From Spirochaetales bacterium (lineage in GTDB: Bacteria; Spirochaetota; Spirochaetia; ARS1246), in assembly GCA_016930115.1 (NCBI GenBank), contig JAFGHN010000012.1:1-8769 (forward strand): DNA of 8,769 nt, written 5' to 3'. Positions 6,857 to 8,769 of the stretch are shown piece after piece. The notes under the pieces are model-generated. The model searched no databases, had not been told where the DNA came from, and saw nothing but the letters and a program-made list of their open reading frames with translations. Each line of letters opens with the position of its first letter. Positions within the stretch are counted from its first letter, which is position 1. The translations under genes were made by a program, and so were the position numbers.

Positions 6857-6874
6857 ATGCCCTTTCCTGCATTC
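6855..6874. repeat. inverted repeat over the cassette promoter -10/start
   Basis: GAATGC, eight bases, then GCATTC: perfect six-base arms. The right arm covers part of the predicted minus-strand -10 (6871-6876) and the palindrome spans the predicted transcript start. This placement suits a repressor operator. No known regulator consensus was recognised. Confidence 0.4.
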
Positions 6875-6899
6875 TGCTTCACCAAAAGGCGACTATCAA
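6871..6899 (-). promoter_or_regulatory. sigma-70-like promoter for the secreted-protein cassette
   Basis: On the minus strand, TTGATA (6899-6894, five of six to TTGACA) is separated by exactly 17 bases from CAGAAT (6876-6871, four of six to TATAAT). Transcription would begin near 6864, giving a leader of about 45 bases before ATG 6820. Predicted from consensus only. Confidence 0.4.
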
Positions 6900-6917
6900 A
6901 GGCAATGGCTACTGATT

Positions 6918-6947
6918 CTGGCACTTCGTTTCAAAGACGGCTATACT
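6918..6947 (+). promoter_or_regulatory. promoter for the sigma factor gene, giving a very short leader
   Basis: TATACT at 6942-6947 (five of six to TATAAT) lies 18 bases after CTGGCA at 6918-6923 (four of six to TTGACA). Transcription would begin near 6954, only about seven bases before ATG 6961. That would be nearly leaderless and fits the absence of a Shine-Dalgarno. Consensus-based prediction. Confidence 0.4.
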
Positions 6948-6958
6948 GTTTTCAAAGA
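6929..6958. repeat. TTTCAAAGA direct repeat bracketing the -10
   Basis: TTTCAAAGA is found at 6929-6937 and 6950-6958, 21 bases apart, about two helical turns, one on each side of the TATACT box. A related ATCAAAGG lies at 6895-6902. The spacing would put two protein contacts on the same DNA face, so an operator is plausible. No family assignment is made. Confidence 0.35.
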
Positions 6959-6960
6959 TC

Positions 6961-7779
6961 ATGTCACTTGCTTCGTTTTCGCGGGAGCTTAAGTCAATCA
7001 CAATCCTCACAAGAGATGAGGAGCTGCATTGCGCCCGGAAGGCCGCCGCGGGCGACATCGAGGCGCGCAATCGTCTCATCAGAGCCAATCTCCGTTTTGT
7101 CGTCGGGCTCGCCCGCAGGTACTCCTATTCCGGGCTCCCGGTCGAAGATCTCGTGGATGAAGGCTGCATCGGGCTCATCCATGCCGTTGAGCGTTTTGAT
7201 CCCGAGAAGGGCTATCATTTCCTTTCTTACGCAGTGTGGTGGATCCGGCAGGCGATGCTGCGCGCGATCGTCCAACACAGCCGGCTGATACGGCTTCCGT
7301 CAAACAAAGTGAAAGAACTCGCGCTTCTGGACCACATACGCCACGAAAAATTGAAAGAGGACGGCAACGAGCCGGATACGGCGTATCTGGCGAAGCAATT
7401 GCACGAGGACCCGCGAGGCATGAACGAACTTCTCGCGTTGTCCCAGAAGATCGTCTCTCTTGACACACCCGCAGACCGGTCGCTGGGTGAAACACCGCTG
7501 GGCGAATCGGTCCAGGACGAAAGGCAGAACAGCATAGACGAGACAGTTTGCGAGGAATGCCTGAGAGATGATATCGACGCCCTTTTTGCGGCTCTTTCGC
7601 CGAGAGAAGCTCAGATCCTCCGCGACCGTTTCGGCCTCAACGGCGACAGGTCCAAGTCGCTGGAAGAAGTCGGGCGCAAACACGAGCTGACAAAGGAACG
7701 TATCAGGCAGATAGAGCAGCGGGCGCTGCGGAAGCTTCGCTACTCTGCTGCGGGACAGAAACTGCGGTCGTATCTGTAA
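6961..7779 (+). CDS. RNA polymerase sigma-70 family factor, short group 1/2 type
   Basis: A 272-residue sigma factor that directs RNA polymerase to promoters. It starts directly in region 1.2 (LASFSRELKSITILTRDEE, 3-21) and has no region 1.1. Region 2 covers about 28-105, with the core-binding and -10-reading part at DLVDEGCIGLIHAVERFD (63-80) and SYAVWWIRQAMLRAI (89-103). Region 3 covers about 115-195. Region 4 covers 200-260, with LSPREAQILRDRFGL and the -35-reading helix LTKERIRQIE (243-252). The size and lack of region 1.1 fit RpoS-like or alternative factors rather than a long RpoD; in some phyla the main factor is also this short. In region 2.4 the Gln of RQ is kept, but the E. coli T440 position is Leu, so its -10 preference may differ. 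The gene diverges from the secreted-protein cassette, with 140 bases between start codons, and precedes a dehydrogenase gene by 70 bases without a terminator. Confidence 0.93.
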   Translation: MSLASFSRELKSITILTRDEELHCARKAAAGDIEARNRLIRANLRFVVGLARRYSYSGLPVEDLVDEGCIGLIHAVERFDPEKGYHFLSYAVWWIRQAMLRAIVQHSRLIRLPSNKVKELALLDHIRHEKLKEDGNEPDTAYLAKQLHEDPRGMNELLALSQKIVSLDTPADRSLGETPLGESVQDERQNSIDETVCEECLRDDIDALFAALSPREAQILRDRFGLNGDRSKSLEEVGRKHELTKERIRQIEQRALRKLRYSAAGQKLRSYL

Positions 7780-7849
7780 TCGGCACAGAGAGCGCAGACG
7801 CGCGCCGGGCTCTCAGAAATGTGTCAGGATGCTTTGCCAAGGGAGAAAC
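7780..7849 (+). other. 70-base gap between sigma factor and dehydrogenase genes
   Basis: No gene here. There is no stem followed by a T-run, so the two genes are possibly co-transcribed. No convincing promoter was seen. Confidence 0.35.
7840..7845 (+). promoter_or_regulatory. Shine-Dalgarno of the dehydrogenase gene
   Basis: AGGGAG four bases before ATG 7850 fixes this start, which places the nucleotide-binding fold a few residues from the N-terminus as usual in the family. Confidence 0.6.
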
Positions 7850-8769
7850 ATGAAAAGCAATACAGGAATCAAGAAGGTCGCCGTTATCGGCGCGGGGTTG
7901 ATGGGGCACGGTATCGGTGTTGATTTCGCCCTGGGAGGTTATGACACCTGGTATTACAACAGGCAAGAACGGACCAGCGAACGCGCGATGAAACGAGCCA
8001 GGCTGGCCCTCGACAGGTTTGTCGAAGCGGGACTGGTAACAAAGGCCGATGCGGATAGGGCCTACGGGCGTCTGCATCCGACAATCGACATGGAAAAAGC
8101 CGCCGAAGGGGCGGGCTACGTCTGTGAAAGCGTCACCGAAGCCCTATCGCTGAAACGCGAGATATTCGCCTTTTTGGACAAAGTCTGCCCGTCCCAGGCG
8201 GTTCTCACCTCCAACACCTCGAGTTTTACGATAACATCGATAGTCGAAAAAAACGACGTCAAGTATCCCGAACGGTGCTGCGTCGCGCACTATTTTCAGC
8301 CGCCTCATTTCCTCCCGCTGGTGGAAGTGGTGAAAGGCAAACACACGAGTGAGACCGTGCTCGATAAGACCTGCGAGATACTCTCCGGTATCGGCAAAAA
8401 ACCGGTCCGCATTCCAAAGGAACTGGAAGGGCATGCGGGTAACCGGATCCAATACGCCATGGGCAGGGAGATCCGCGAGCTGGTGGATCAGGGGGTATGT
8501 ACTCCCGAGATGATCGACGAAATCATCATGTACAGCTTTGGGCGCCGTATGGCAAACACCGGCTGGTTCAAACGCATGGACCTGATCAGCCTGGACTTCA
8601 GCTACAATATCGCGAAGGATGCCGGGCTGGAGCCCTGGGGACCGGTCAAAAAACTGGTCGAACAGGGCCACCTTGGGATGAAATCCGGGAAAGGATTCTA
8701 CGAATGGCCGGACAAGGGTGAAGCGCTTCAGCGAAAGCAGGACCTGACGTTGATTGAGTATCTCAAGAA
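7850..8769 (+). CDS. 3-hydroxyacyl-CoA dehydrogenase family oxidoreductase, extreme C-terminus beyond window
   Basis: An NAD-dependent cytoplasmic dehydrogenase acting on an L-3-hydroxyacyl-CoA or a related 3-hydroxy acid; 306 codons with no stop before the edge. The Rossmann dinucleotide loop is GAGLMGHGI (14-22). ESVTE (93-97) and TSNTSS (120-125) are the family's conserved substrate/NAD loops. H147 in AHYFQPPHF and E159 in PLVEVV are twelve residues apart, the spacing of the catalytic His-Glu pair. GNRI (197-200) opens the C-terminal helical domain. The family is usually 280-320 residues, and the last visible part (LTLIEYLK) looks close to the normal end. The segment before GNR is EGHAG instead of the usual PGFIG/PGFVV, and the post-His loop is FQPPHF rather than FNP. 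The substrate may therefore not be a typical butyryl-CoA; lambda-crystallin/gulonate dehydrogenase-like enzymes are the main alternative. It follows the sigma factor gene by 70 bases. Confidence 0.9.
   Translation, partial: MKSNTGIKKVAVIGAGLMGHGIGVDFALGGYDTWYYNRQERTSERAMKRARLALDRFVEAGLVTKADADRAYGRLHPTIDMEKAAEGAGYVCESVTEALSLKREIFAFLDKVCPSQAVLTSNTSSFTITSIVEKNDVKYPERCCVAHYFQPPHFLPLVEVVKGKHTSETVLDKTCEILSGIGKKPVRIPKELEGHAGNRIQYAMGREIRELVDQGVCTPEMIDEIIMYSFGRRMANTGWFKRMDLISLDFSYNIAKDAGLEPWGPVKKLVEQGHLGMKSGKGFYEWPDKGEALQRKQDLTLIEYLK

Noticed and set aside
6919..6936. Sigma-54 promoter (TGGCAC element)
   Set aside because: TGGCAC is present but the GC of the -12 element is missing (TTCAA instead of TTGCA).
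8144..8671. Minus-strand 175-codon open frame
   Set aside because: Antisense to the dehydrogenase, whose conserved motifs and ribosome site are clear; no independent ribosome site or family features.

Overview
The window is a chromosomal stretch from a Gram-negative bacterium of moderate GC. It encodes an outer-membrane-type barrel protein, a probable lipoprotein and several Sec signal peptides. The N-terminal part of DNA polymerase I resembles, from memory, homologues in the Bacteroidetes/Verrucomicrobia (FCB/PVC) groups. The sigma factor core would also suit Spirochaetota or FCB bacteria. I cannot place the organism more closely. No tRNA, rRNA, CRISPR, transposase or phage gene was seen.

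Layout: everything from about 6820 down to position 1 is on the minus strand. In transcription order it holds a secreted protein with a double-glycine-leader-like motif (6820-6230), a secreted leucine-rich-repeat protein (6156-5440), a stand-alone C39 cysteine peptidase (5443-4859), a beta-barrel-like envelope protein (4862-4092), a small probable lipoprotein (4095-3742), a GAF plus HD-GYP cyclic-di-GMP phosphodiesterase (3663-2434), and polA (2384 to beyond position 1, lacking its C-terminus). The LRR, C39, barrel and lipoprotein genes are joined by start/stop overlaps of 4, 4 and 4 bases. On the plus strand, diverging from a 140-base promoter region, lie a short sigma-70 family factor (6961-7779) and a 3-hydroxyacyl-CoA dehydrogenase family gene (7850 to the window end, lacking only its extreme C-terminus).

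The most interesting part is the five-gene cassette at 3742-6820. The first gene has a Sec signal peptide followed closely by LTDAQMQGISGR. This matches the spacing of double-glycine leaders except for an Arg at the last position. Two genes downstream lies a C39 peptidase, the family that cuts such leaders, but without an ABC transporter. A beta-barrel protein follows. The combination (secreted substrate, C39 peptidase, outer-membrane barrel) is reminiscent of the logic of the Fap functional-amyloid operon, although the substrate is not recognisably Fap. A working model is a surface-protein export and maturation system, but this is inference. The HD-GYP gene immediately downstream could tie it to cyclic-di-GMP.

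Regulatory signals: a minus-strand promoter with a palindrome over its -10, a plus-strand promoter bracketed by a 9-base direct repeat 21 bases apart and giving a very short leader, and a perfect 11-bp hairpin that would mask the Shine-Dalgarno sequence of the LRR gene. No gap longer than 300 bases lacks a gene.
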